From a virus, in IMG/VR virus record IMGVR_UViG_3300042559_001243, positions 1 to 38,353 of that record: a stretch of 38,353 nt of DNA; one strand, written 5' to 3'. A program made the translations under genes and the position numbers. Each line of letters starts with the position of its first letter. Position 1 is the first letter of the stretch. The notes beneath the pieces are model-generated. The model had not been told where the DNA came from. It worked only from the letters and a program-made list of their open reading frames with translations, and made no database searches. Positions 29,739 through 36,504 of the stretch are shown here, one piece after another.

Positions 29739-30181
29739 CTGACACTTACAATAAAGAACGTGATGCCGCTCTTGACCGTGCCTTAGAGCGATTGAACATA
29801 GATTGGAAGGAGCAGTTCTCTACAGTTTATGGCCCTATTCAGGCGTATTGGTTCTTTTGGGACAGAATAGAAGATATTGACTACCTTAACCTAGAAATCG
29901 TCTTTTCTAAAAACCCGAAAGTTTGTTATCAATCATTGAAGAGGGCCATAGGGACAAGAGATCAAGATTTCCGCAACAAAGATATTATAGAATTGAGCTT
30001 GGAATGCGTCTCAGACATTTTTGAGACGGTTAAAAAGGAAGGTAAGATTATGAGAACTCCCCCAAGTTATACCCGAAAAGAGGAGGCTACTGCCTACTAC
30101 GACGCATCAAGACACGATGAAGTCGTCACTCTATTCCACCGCCGGGAGCTGGTGGTTAACGAGATTGAGAAAAGGAAATAA
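29735..30181 (+). CDS. hypothetical protein
   Basis: 148 residues, mixed charge, with aromatic-rich FSTVYGPIQAYWFFWDRIED near residues 29-48 and a basic C-terminus. The start overlaps the methyltransferase stop by 4 bp. No family was recognised and no catalytic motif seen. It may be linked with DNA modification through its position only. Confidence 0.55.
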   Translation: MTDTYNKERDAALDRALERLNIDWKEQFSTVYGPIQAYWFFWDRIEDIDYLNLEIVFSKNPKVCYQSLKRAIGTRDQDFRNKDIIELSLECVSDIFETVKKEGKIMRTPPSYTRKEEATAYYDASRHDEVVTLFHRRELVVNEIEKRK

Positions 30182-30183
30182 CC

Positions 30184-30477
30184 ATGTACATCACAGAGGA
30201 AAAACGACAACTTTACGTTCCACTTCAGGCCGAAGCTATTTTTCACACAAAGACAGGGATTGTTGTTTTTGTCGGGGCTGAACTTGGCGACGACATGGAC
30301 AATATCCTTTGCCGAAAGGGATGTATTGAATTGCCAATGACGGATATTATTAACGATGCTGTAAACGACATTGTTCAAAACAGCGATGAAACTCAGCGAT
30401 ACGCCGCCCAAAAAACCATTGCGGCGTATTTGAGAATGCTGGCGGCAAATTTAGAAGTGGAAGGGCAAGAGCCATAA
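30184..30477 (+). CDS. hypothetical protein
   Basis: 97 residues. It starts MYITEEKRQLYVPLQAEAIF with beta strands, followed by helices in the second half (AAQKTIAAYLRMLAANLEVE). Its stop (TAA, 30475-30477) overlaps an ATA triplet that may be the start of the next gene. Unrecognised. Confidence 0.55.
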   Translation: MYITEEKRQLYVPLQAEAIFHTKTGIVVFVGAELGDDMDNILCRKGCIELPMTDIINDAVNDIVQNSDETQRYAAQKTIAAYLRMLAANLEVEGQEP

Positions 30478-30896
30478 CCCACCCTTTCACCCTAGCCGCC
30501 CGTGCCCCGCGCAAGTGCGGTATATGCTTCACGGTGTTTACCCCACCTAGGAGGCATTCTCAATACTGCACGGTCGATTGTGCAAACATTGCAAGCAGTC
30601 AAAATCAAACAGGGAAACCAAAAATGACCATTGTTAAAAGACCAAAGATATATCCCAAAATATGCGCTCATTGCGGCACAGCTTTTAAAGCTGAAAAAAT
30701 AAGCCAAGCAACCTCAAAATCTTATACGTTAGAGCCGTCGGATATTTGCAGGGACAAAAGCTTTTATTTAGAAAGGGCTAAAGCGTTGCTGGCCGCTGTA
30801 GAAAGTGGTTCAATAAATTTGCTATTTGTCGGGCAAGAAATGAAAAACGCAATTTCAAGAGCGCAAGATTTAGTAAATAGGAGTAATGGGATATGA
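30474..30896 (+). CDS. two-zinc-finger protein, NinG-like N-terminus, unusual start
   Basis: An open frame without ATG, GTG or TTG in its first 20 codons runs from 30474. ATA at 30474 overlaps the previous stop (ATAA), the place where ATGA occurs in most junctions of this operon, with GGAAGG upstream. From there the protein has RKCGICFTVFTPPRRHSQYC with TVDC after it (Cys pairs as in NinG-type N-terminal fingers), then a second knuckle, KICAHCGTAFKAE, and a helical end. If ATA is not used, the protein would start at ATG 30624 (90 residues) or GTG 30534 and lose half or all of the first finger. The first part may be a remnant of ninG. NinG proteins act in phage recombination. Confidence 0.5.
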   Translation: MTHPFTLAARAPRKCGICFTVFTPPRRHSQYCTVDCANIASSQNQTGKPKMTIVKRPKIYPKICAHCGTAFKAEKISQATSKSYTLEPSDICRDKSFYLERAKALLAAVESGSINLLFVGQEMKNAISRAQDLVNRSNGI

Positions 30897-31459
30897 GTAA
30901 CTGGACAAATTTAAATTCCATAATTCAGTTTGACAATTATGAATTTAAAAGAATTTTAGAAAAATTAGAAAAAACAGAACCAGACGATGAACCGTTGCAT
31001 ATTTTAAGCATTCTCGAAGAATGCGATTATTGGTATGCGGTGAATTGTTTAAACACAATTAAAAATTATAATGGCATTGCTGATTTTGCTATAAAATGTG
31101 CGGAATCGTCTATTGAATTTTATAAATTAATGTTAAAAGATTGCTCTTACCTATCAAACTTCATTGAAAAGGCAAAGAATAGAGAAATTAATTTTTATTG
31201 CCTCAAAGATTTAAAGAGCCATGCCAATAATCTTTTTCTAAAATATGGTTGGGGTTGTTACGAAAAAGCTACCGAGTCCGTCATGTATGCTTGCATGAGT
31301 TCTTTTTACGCGCAAAGAAAAGACGTTAACCTAACATGGAAATGGGCATACTGGGCTGCTGGAGATGCTATTAAAGCTGCAAGACATGAAGACCGAGAAG
31401 AAAATGAATATGAAAAACAAAAACAATTTTTTAAAGAAATATTTAAGGAGAGGTTATGA
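30893..31459 (+). CDS. AT-rich helical protein with Imm5-like pattern
   Basis: 188 residues. The DNA is far richer in A and T than the flanking genes and uses AAA, ATT and TTT heavily. The C-terminal third, SVMYACMSSFYAQRKDVNLT then WKWAYWAAGDAIKAARHED with E...Q...F following, is like the repeated small-residue helices of putative immunity-type (Imm5-like) proteins found in bacterial and phage genomes. This is a weak resemblance. It overlaps both neighbours by 4 bp. Signs of recent transfer; function unknown. Confidence 0.5.
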   Translation: MSNWTNLNSIIQFDNYEFKRILEKLEKTEPDDEPLHILSILEECDYWYAVNCLNTIKNYNGIADFAIKCAESSIEFYKLMLKDCSYLSNFIEKAKNREINFYCLKDLKSHANNLFLKYGWGCYEKATESVMYACMSSFYAQRKDVNLTWKWAYWAAGDAIKAARHEDREENEYEKQKQFFKEIFKERL

Positions 31460-31701
31460 ACATCACCCCATGCCCCGCTCCGTTTGACAGGTACGGTTAC
31501 GATGAAATGGGCGCGTTGTACAAAGCGACACCAGTTTATTCCTACAAGGGCAGCCAGAAAAAAGTTAATTTTTTGCCTTGGAAAAGACTAACGCCAATTA
31601 AGTTTTTCTTAAAAGGTGGGATGTGTTACTTTGTGCGATTAAAAAACGTGTCGTATAGTTTTCATTCTAAAACAAAGGTTTTTAAAGAGGTGAAGAAATG
31701 A
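31456..31701 (+). CDS. hypothetical small basic protein
   Basis: 81 residues: NITPCPAPFDRYGYDEMGAL, then a basic, aromatic second half (KRLTPIKFFLKGGMCYFVRL). An AAGGAG site lies upstream and the start overlaps the previous stop. It is part of the AT-rich stretch at the end of the early operon. Unrecognised. Confidence 0.5.
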   Translation: MNITPCPAPFDRYGYDEMGALYKATPVYSYKGSQKKVNFLPWKRLTPIKFFLKGGMCYFVRLKNVSYSFHSKTKVFKEVKK

Positions 31702-31726
31702 AAAATGGAAAAGGGAGTTAACCCCT

Positions 31727-31948
31727 ATGTGCCACCGTATTTGCTATTACCCTTATCCAGGCGGGACAAGAAAAGAAATAGTCACAATGCAAACAGAAAG
31801 CGGGAAAGATATAACTTTTGAAATACATTTTGGAGGAACGCCTGAAACTTATGAAAAACAGTATTTAGCAAAGCATTCTGATCCATTTAAGCTTGTGTAT
31901 TTTAAACATGAATCTTTTTGGGACAAAGTAAAAAAGTTTTTTTGCTAA
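31727..31948 (+). CDS. hypothetical small protein
   Basis: 73 residues: MCHRICYYPYPGGTRKEIVT, then beta-rich DITFEIHFGGTPETYEKQYL and a basic aromatic end (FWDKVKKFFC). GGGAGTTAACCCCT lies upstream of the ATG. It is AT-rich like its neighbours. After it, 31949-32099 has no clear gene, one copy of a 22-bp direct repeat and an imperfect hairpin (AGCC/GGCT arms near 32009-32046). Unrecognised. Confidence 0.5.
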   Translation: MCHRICYYPYPGGTRKEIVTMQTESGKDITFEIHFGGTPETYEKQYLAKHSDPFKLVYFKHESFWDKVKKFFC

Positions 31949-31950
31949 CC

Positions 31951-31972
31951 CCAATACATCGCCCCATCTGCC
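31951..31972 (+). repeat. 22-bp direct repeat, left copy
   Basis: This segment matches 32257-32278 at 20 of 22 positions; the shared core is TACATCGCCCC. The two copies flank the gene at 32100-32288. The right copy encodes QYIAPSA in a possible small membrane ORF, while the left copy runs into a stop in that frame. It may be a decayed duplicate or the trace of an insertion between the copies. Confidence 0.75.
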
Positions 31973-32099
31973 TGAAAGAAAATGATCGCTGATTTGCTAT
32001 GCTGGCTCATACGACCGAAGCCTCTATAGGTTCCACGCCGATAGGCTAAAAACTTAACGCAATACAACCATAAAGAAATTTCCTTGTAAAGGATTTTAC

Positions 32100-32288
32100 A
32101 TGAACCACATTTATGAAGACAACCGCGGCGTTTTACATTCCTGTGAAAGCACAGAAGCACACCGAGGTATTGTTTTGGTATGGACAAAATGCGATAAGGA
32201 CGTGCCCAGCAATGAAAGTTTTTTGTCTTTGGAGAAACCTAATTGTTCTGCATGTTCCAGTACATCGCCCCCTCTGCCGCCCTCCTAG
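32100..32288 (+). CDS. small protein with Cys pairs, last plus-strand gene
   Basis: 62 residues. GTAAAGGATTTTAC precedes the ATG. The chain reads MNHIYEDNRGVLHSCESTEA, VLVWTKCDKDVPSNES and PNCSACSSTSPP. Cys at 15, 31 and the pair CSAC could bind zinc. It lies between the two 22-bp repeats, apart from the tightly overlapping early genes, so it may have been inserted. Unrecognised. Confidence 0.5.
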   Translation: MNHIYEDNRGVLHSCESTEAHRGIVLVWTKCDKDVPSNESFLSLEKPNCSACSSTSPPLPPS

Positions 32289-32350
32289 CTTGGCTGGTTT
32301 TTATGCTACCTCCCCACGCCTTTATATTTTTCAAAAGTTCTCATTTATGA
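32252..32350 (+). CDS. possible 32-residue membrane peptide
   Basis: An ATG at 32252 opens MFQYIAPSAALLAWLVFMLP, then PHAFIFFKSSHL. It is one hydrophobic helix. It overlaps the previous gene in another frame and ends inside the 3' end of the opposite HNH gene. No good ribosome-binding site is present (GGAG is about 16 bases away), so this call is weak. The sequence is shared with the right 22-bp repeat. Confidence 0.25.
   Translation: MFQYIAPSAALLAWLVFMLPPHAFIFFKSSHL
32257..32278 (+). repeat. 22-bp direct repeat, right copy
   Basis: Matches 31951-31972 with two mismatches (A/G at base 4 and A/C at base 16). See the left copy for context. Confidence 0.75.
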
Positions 32351-32847
32351 CCGAGGGCACTGTGCTTTTTAAAGCAACCTGAATTATTTTCAGCTTGTTC
32401 CTTGGGGGTTGCCCAACGACAGTTTTCTTTAAAATAACCTTGTTTGGTGTCTATTCTGTCTATGGTTTTTCCAATAGGACGTTCGCCCATATCATTTAAA
32501 AAATTGGTATAATCTGACCATCTTTCACAAACAGTTATCCCTTCCCCGCCATACCATTTGTAATTATCGGCCGTTTTCGTATAACAACGAGAGCGCATTA
32601 ATTTCCATGTTTTATAAGTCTTTGTTTTATTGGCTTGGCCGTGTTTATAATTAGTGAAAACTGTCTTTCTATAACAACCACATGATTTTGTGGCTCCCGT
32701 TTTAAGTTTGCACCCAGCGACAACAGTTATTTCTCCGCAATCACATAAACATTGCCAGTAAGCAGAAGCTTTTGACAATGCCTTAACTTTATCAACTACC
32801 AAAAGGCGATTAAATTTTAATCCAATCAAACTTACAATTTTTCCCAT
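32341..32847 (-). CDS. HNH homing endonuclease-like protein
   Basis: 168 residues. The N-terminal zinc ribbon is WQCLCDCGEITVVAGCKLKT followed by KSCGCYR (Cys33, 35, 37, 56, 58). Then comes HGQANKTKTYKTWKLMRSRC, GGEGITVCERWSDYTNFL and the TIDRIDTKQGYFKENCRWAT core of the HNH/AP2-type family. Such genes are mobile and cut DNA at a defined site. It stands alone at the end of the late operon behind its own promoter, and has no ribosome-binding site before the ATG. It may exclude related phages. No intron or inserted gene is seen near it. Confidence 0.85.
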   Translation of the reverse strand: MGKIVSLIGLKFNRLLVVDKVKALSKASAYWQCLCDCGEITVVAGCKLKTGATKSCGCYRKTVFTNYKHGQANKTKTYKTWKLMRSRCYTKTADNYKWYGGEGITVCERWSDYTNFLNDMGERPIGKTIDRIDTKQGYFKENCRWATPKEQAENNSGCFKKHSALGHK

Positions 32848-32854
32848 ATAAAAC

Positions 32855-32883
32855 AGTATAACCGTTTATGGGATTGATTGCAA
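32855..32883 (-). promoter_or_regulatory. promoter of the HNH gene, leaderless
   Basis: Minus strand: TTGCAA (32883-32878), a 17-base spacer, TATACT (32860-32855). Only seven bases separate the -10 box from the ATG at 32847, so RNA would start at or one base before the start codon. No ribosome-binding site is present. The boxes closely match the late promoter (TTGCAG, 17, TATAAC). Confidence 0.65.
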
Positions 32884-32884
32884 T

Positions 32885-33283
32885 TTATTTGCTCACGCCC
32901 TTGATCTTTTCCCAACTACGCCCACCAGTGTAGCCCAGATACCCAACGCCAAATAATTGCAGGTAACTGTCAGGGATGGCCGCAAGCCAATTGTGGAAGC
33001 CTTGAATGACATTGTTGGCAACATCAGGCTTAAACGCAAACAAAACGGCCATGGGAAGGCTTGTGAGAATAAGCAAATAGATAATATAGAGGAAGCTAGG
33101 CCGCGCCCTCGAAGTCCACGGATCGCTAGATTGAGCTTCCGCAAGTATGGCCGACATCCTAAGTTGGGCCGCTGCTAATTCGGCTTGCAGCTTGTTTTTC
33201 TGTTCTTCTGTGGCGTCCGGCCAGATGCGCGTGACCGCCGAGTTTACAAGGTCTATTACTGCACCGATGGGATCAATCGCCAT
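32885..33283 (-). CDS. holin, GTA 3TM type
   Basis: 132 residues. A charged N-terminal half (ATEEQKNKLQAELAAAQLRM) is followed by DPWTSRARPSFLYIIYLLIL, a membrane helix at 64-84, a second hydrophobic segment at 105-118, and GYTGGRSWEKIKG at the end. The SRARPxFLY motif and GYTGGRS are typical of the GTA_holin_3TM family, found in alphaproteobacterial phages and gene transfer agents. It forms lesions in the inner membrane and lets the endolysin out. It starts 4 bp after the endolysin stop. Confidence 0.85.
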   Translation of the reverse strand: MAIDPIGAVIDLVNSAVTRIWPDATEEQKNKLQAELAAAQLRMSAILAEAQSSDPWTSRARPSFLYIIYLLILTSLPMAVLFAFKPDVANNVIQGFHNWLAAIPDSYLQLFGVGYLGYTGGRSWEKIKGVSK

Positions 33284-33287
33284 TGTC

Positions 33288-33686
33288 CTAACCTTTCATT
33301 TGGAAGTGGGGAAACTCAACAAACCTTGACCCCGGCGCGCCGTACCAATTCAGGCCAAGTCCCATACCAATTTTACCTAATTCCTGCCATGCGGGATGAC
33401 CAGCGTCCCATTGAGGTTTGCCGTCCACAAGGGGCACCACGTCAAAGGCTTTCGCTGCGGGCTGGCCGTTCAGCGTGAAATTGTGCGCCGACTGCCCGGC
33501 CTTGGCTCTCGTCACGATGCGCCCAGGCGTTGTCCGCCCTTGGGCATAGAGCGCGTCCTGCTCGGCGTTGCTGCGGTAGGTGCAAGTGATGAGCACGTCA
33601 ATGTTTTGCTCCTCCGCTTGCGCCAGAAAAGCCCGGCACAGCGGCTGTAGATCTGGGTGTAGGTCTTCGATTTTACGACTGGCCAT
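33288..33686 (-). CDS. endolysin, M15-type peptidoglycan peptidase
   Basis: 132 residues. Zinc-binding pattern of the VanY/M15 family: YRS (Arg38 region), GQSAHNF (His68), AKAFDVV (Asp82) and EFPHFQM (His127). The segment ARPSNAEQDALYAQGRTTPG-like start (SNAEQDALYAQGRTTPGRIV, 39-58) is typical of phage L-alanyl-D-glutamate peptidases. There is a small insertion between His68 and Asp82 compared with the usual spacing. It cleaves peptide cross-bridges in the cell wall. No signal peptide, so it depends on the holin next to it. Confidence 0.9.
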   Translation of the reverse strand: MASRKIEDLHPDLQPLCRAFLAQAEEQNIDVLITCTYRSNAEQDALYAQGRTTPGRIVTRAKAGQSAHNFTLNGQPAAKAFDVVPLVDGKPQWDAGHPAWQELGKIGMGLGLNWYGAPGSRFVEFPHFQMKG

Positions 33687-33689
33687 ATA

Positions 33690-33893
33690 TTAATCCAATT
33701 TGTAATTTTTGACGCTCAATATATTTTTTTCATCTTTGTACATAACAACCGCTTTTATCAGCAGCACTTCCTTATTTAAATACTCATCCGCAAGAGCATC
33801 AAAAAACTCCATTGCGCGGGTATCTATCGGCTCGCGGTAGTCTTCAAGACTCACCACATTGCCGCCGTTATCATTGGCTATAGTAGACACCAT
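33690..33893 (-). CDS. small hypothetical protein in the lysis cluster
   Basis: 67 residues from the ATG at 33893, which has GGAGGA 7 bases upstream; a GTG eight codons earlier is less likely. It reads MVSTIANDNGGNVVSLEDYR, then an acidic helix and DEYLNKEVLLIKAVVMYKDE. It overlaps the end of the upstream membrane protein gene and lies 3 bp before the endolysin. Unrecognised. Confidence 0.5.
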   Translation of the reverse strand: MVSTIANDNGGNVVSLEDYREPIDTRAMEFFDALADEYLNKEVLLIKAVVMYKDEKNILSVKNYKLD

Positions 33894-34465
33894 ACGCAGT
33901 TCCTCCAAGGTCTCCACGGCTTGCCTTTATTGGCGCGGATTTTCTCCGCTTTAGCACGCGAGATAAAGCGCACCTCAAAGCCTCGTTTAACATCAAAACC
34001 GTTTATCTCATTGCAAAATCCATTGCGAAACCCATAAAACCGCCCGTCTATCTCAATGCACGTCTGTTTAAGATCGCCGCCTAAAAGGCACGCCAGCACG
34101 TCTAGAAACGTCGTGGGTGTCTTGTAATAGGCCACACAATCGGATTGCTCGCGGCCAGAGCGTACAATCGAATTTAAACCTATCAGGGCTAGGATCGTTG
34201 TCTCAATAATGGCCCACCAAGGGTGGTAGATAGAGACACCAAAAACCATCCCTACAAGCTGGTCTGCAACCCATACTACAGCCATTAACGCGATTGCCGC
34301 GCTTAATATCCTGTGTCGCACTTTGGTGACTCCACACGCTCCTGCCAAGGATAAAGCGCATAGAGTCACCAAAATACCTAAGAAGTAAACGTCTGAAGTG
34401 CCCTCACCGAGAAAGTCTGCCAAGTGAGGCAAAAACAATCCGGCAAGAGCAACCAGGTGCAGCAT
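33878..34465 (-). CDS. multi-helix membrane protein in the lysis region
   Basis: 195 residues. Three to four transmembrane helices in the first 100 residues (MLHLVALAGLFLPHLADFLG, VYFLGILVTLCALSLAGACG, RILSAAIALMAVVWVADQLV, WWAIIETTILALIGLNSIV). The cytoplasmic C-terminal domain (TPTTFLDVLACLLGGDLKQT, then IDGRFYGFRNG) has Cys residues and a basic end. It is coupled to a 35-residue gene by a TAATG overlap. It may take part in lysis or superinfection control; no family was recognised. Confidence 0.55.
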   Translation of the reverse strand: MLHLVALAGLFLPHLADFLGEGTSDVYFLGILVTLCALSLAGACGVTKVRHRILSAAIALMAVVWVADQLVGMVFGVSIYHPWWAIIETTILALIGLNSIVRSGREQSDCVAYYKTPTTFLDVLACLLGGDLKQTCIEIDGRFYGFRNGFCNEINGFDVKRGFEVRFISRAKAEKIRANKGKPWRPWRNCVWCLL

Positions 34466-34572
34466 TAAGACTTTTTGCCGGGCTTCTTGACTGGGGCGGG
34501 CTTCTTATTCTCGCCTAGCCGTCCTGCCATTGATTTAGGGGGTGCTTTGTGACCGCCGTTTGCGCGTGACAT
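34465..34572 (-). CDS. 35-residue basic protein
   Basis: The ATG at 34572 follows ATAAGGAGAAAATT, a strong site. The peptide begins MSRANGGHKAPPKSMAGRLG and ends with a Lys/Pro tail. Its TAA overlaps the ATG of the membrane protein downstream. It is disordered and strongly basic. Unrecognised, but the ribosome-binding site and overlap support it. Confidence 0.6.
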   Translation of the reverse strand: MSRANGGHKAPPKSMAGRLGENKKPAPVKKPGKKS

Positions 34573-34582
34573 AATTTTCTCC

Positions 34583-34981
34583 TTATTGCGGCAAAAAACT
34601 ATTAGCGGCAGTGCCAACAGCCGTGCCTATTTTATGTGCATACTTTAAACTCATTGTGCCGACAAGTAAAAGTATTGTTGATAAACATAGAGAAACAATG
34701 CTTGCCCAATAAGCAATACGCTGCCTGTCTTGCAATAAACGAATAGCATCGTCTTGTTTTGCTTGTTCAGATAATAATTTAGGTAAAAATTTTTCCGTAA
34801 AAGAATTTTCTAGTTTAAGAATTTCAATACGCAAGTCCTTTACAGATTCTGCCGTGGCCATACTATCCATCTTGTCGTCAATCTCATCAAGGCGTTTTTC
34901 GATTTTATCCAGCGTTTTGCCTTGCTCGGTGATCAATGTTTCGGTGCGCGTAATGCGCTCAAGGTGCACAACTTCAACCAC
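34583..34981 (-). CDS. coiled-coil protein with C-terminal membrane anchor
   Basis: 132 residues starting with GTG after AAGGAGG. Residues 10-85 form a coiled coil (ITEQGKTLDKIEKRLDEIDD, LRIEILKLENSFTEKFLPKL). Residues 90-112 form a membrane helix (YWASIVSLCLSTILLLVGTM). The layout is like XhlA-type lysis-associated proteins or a spanin-like protein, but no lipobox is present. It lies between two membrane proteins in the lysis region. Confidence 0.6.
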   Translation of the reverse strand: MVEVVHLERITRTETLITEQGKTLDKIEKRLDEIDDKMDSMATAESVKDLRIEILKLENSFTEKFLPKLLSEQAKQDDAIRLLQDRQRIAYWASIVSLCLSTILLLVGTMSLKYAHKIGTAVGTAANSFLPQ

Positions 34982-35309
34982 GTTTTGCCTCCTTAAACCG
35001 TTTATAAACGCCGATTAGTAGAATAATACAGAGCAATACAGTTAAAAAGCCGGGCGCAGTAATAAAGAAAGCCCCGATGCTCCAAAAAGTAATATCTGTT
35101 ACACTATCCCTCCATTTGCCTCCTTGATAAAGATCGTAAACTTCCTTGCCGATGGCAAACATAAGCACCACGGTGATGTTAAAATTCATCATGCCGACGA
35201 CACCAAGTCCAAAATGACCAAGCTGGTTTAAAGACCATGTGTACCAGTCACGGCCTTGGTCATCTGGTCTGCCCAGTTCTTTTGTGACGGTAGTCCATAG
35301 GGTGGTCAT
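34974..35309 (-). CDS. small membrane protein with two to three helices
   Basis: 111 residues from the ATG at 35309, which overlaps the previous stop (ATGA). After a polar start (TKELGRPDDQGRDWYTWSLN), helices follow at about 28-55 (LGHFGLGVVGMMNFNITVVL) and 70-105 (FWSIGAFFITAPGFLTVLLC). It ends with a basic tail. It may be a second holin or an antiholin. It overlaps the coiled-coil gene downstream by 8 bp. Confidence 0.55.
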   Translation of the reverse strand: MTTLWTTVTKELGRPDDQGRDWYTWSLNQLGHFGLGVVGMMNFNITVVLMFAIGKEVYDLYQGGKWRDSVTDITFWSIGAFFITAPGFLTVLLCIILLIGVYKRFKEAKRG

Positions 35310-35683
35310 AATGGAGGAAACCAATTTGCTGCTTGAAGTTGAGCCATTGTCTGCGTTGTAGTTCCTAAGCTAGCAGGCATAATTGTAAGAGAATTAATAT
35401 AAGTTCCTATTGCCGCTGTAATGGCATTTTGCAACGCAGTTGATTCAGCTCCTGTAATTGTAGTCATCAAAGCGGTTGCGGCTGATGGGTTGACACTTGC
35501 ATCAACTTTAAGGTCTGCAATATTGGAAAACCCCAATGCAAGAGCTGTGCCGTTGTGTTTTTGAATTACTGGTGCGTAAAATTGAGTCACAGCTCCGTTT
35601 GATGGCCTGGCAATCAACCATAACGCCTTGCTAATATTTTTTGCATAATTGAAATCAGTAGTGTTAAGCAACAGATATAGCAT
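35306..35683 (-). CDS. hypothetical virion-associated protein
   Basis: 125 residues, rich in Ala, Thr, Asn and Ser, with LYLLLNTTDFNYAKNISKAL at the start and ALQNAITAAIGTYINSLTIM later. Composition and position after the lectin-like gene suggest a fibre- or tail-associated protein. It overlaps the upstream gene by 20 bp. No family recognised. Confidence 0.5.
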   Translation of the reverse strand: MLYLLLNTTDFNYAKNISKALWLIARPSNGAVTQFYAPVIQKHNGTALALGFSNIADLKVDASVNPSAATALMTTITGAESTALQNAITAAIGTYINSLTIMPASLGTTTQTMAQLQAANWFPPL

Positions 35684-36503
35684 AATACGCTCCTTGGTTG
35701 CGCTCTAGTGTTTGGCGGTTAGAGGCGGAAAGTATTGAATTAAACAAAACAATTTCTTGAATTGTTCCAACAAAATTATAAATTCCTCCACCTAAAGACC
35801 CCAGCGTTGACGATTGAGAAACGGCACTATTTAATGTTCCTGTTGATGATGTCCCAATAACGCCATTTTTCCAAATTATTATACTGCCAGTTTGATATGT
35901 GGCGGAAGTTTGTATTTTTTCATTGGCGGTATATGCTATGGTTGCATCACCGGTTGGAATTGGCACTGCAAGCCCTCTTGCTTTAAGAAAGTTAGCTTCT
36001 ATAAAAAGTGATCCCAAAGTATTAGCAAGACCAATTTGTAAAAACCCCGAATTATTTGCAAAAGTTGATCGTCCCACACATCCTAAAGATAAAGTTCCTG
36101 AATGCGAAAATGTAAAAGAAAAATCTTGTGTCCCAAGAAATTCAATCGCAGGCATTCCACTATCAACAACAATGGTTCCACCATTTACAATTCTTGGTTG
36201 GGACAAAGCCGTCGCTTGCGTTGCATTAACGCTTCCTACTTGATCATACCATGTAGTGACAAAACCATTGCCTGCTCCAACAAAAGCTAACAAGGCTGCC
36301 ACATTTAAATTAGAACCAACAAAACCTATATCTAACGTAGTATTGTCGCTGCTTCGTCTAACTTGAATAGCTTTAGTGGCAGATGCTGACAAACGGCGTA
36401 GGCTATAAGCAGCGGCTGGAGACACAGAAAGCTGCCCAAGCACGGGAGCAGGGTAAACCGAATCTCTTTCTATGCTCATGCCGGACATTCCAAGAAAAGG
36501 CAT
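35664..36503 (-). CDS. lectin-like (AbfB/concanavalin-type) virion protein
   Basis: 279 residues from the ATG at 36503. AAYSLRRLSASATKAIQVRR followed by SSDNTTLDIGFVG and FVTTWYDQVGSVNATQAT matches the start of arabinofuranosidase-type lectin domains (AbfB catalytic-fold relatives) that occur in phage tail proteins. The rest has beta-sandwich features (IWKNGVIGTSSTGTLN, GTIQEIVLFNSILSASNRQT) like LamG/concanavalin domains. Probable role: binding or cutting of surface sugars on the host. It lies with fibre-associated genes and starts 1 bp after the previous stop. Confidence 0.7.
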   Translation of the reverse strand: MPFLGMSGMSIERDSVYPAPVLGQLSVSPAAAYSLRRLSASATKAIQVRRSSDNTTLDIGFVGSNLNVAALLAFVGAGNGFVTTWYDQVGSVNATQATALSQPRIVNGGTIVVDSGMPAIEFLGTQDFSFTFSHSGTLSLGCVGRSTFANNSGFLQIGLANTLGSLFIEANFLKARGLAVPIPTGDATIAYTANEKIQTSATYQTGSIIIWKNGVIGTSSTGTLNSAVSQSSTLGSLGGGIYNFVGTIQEIVLFNSILSASNRQTLERNQGAYYAISVA

Positions 36504-36504
36504 G

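Noticed and set aside
30534-30623. GTG 30534 as the start of the zinc-finger gene
   Set aside because: It would cut the first finger after its first Cys pair and has no ribosome-binding site nearby.
19495-32350. Integrase, transposase or partition gene among the early genes
   Set aside because: No tyrosine or serine recombinase motif, DDE motif or ParA Walker motif was found in any plus-strand product.
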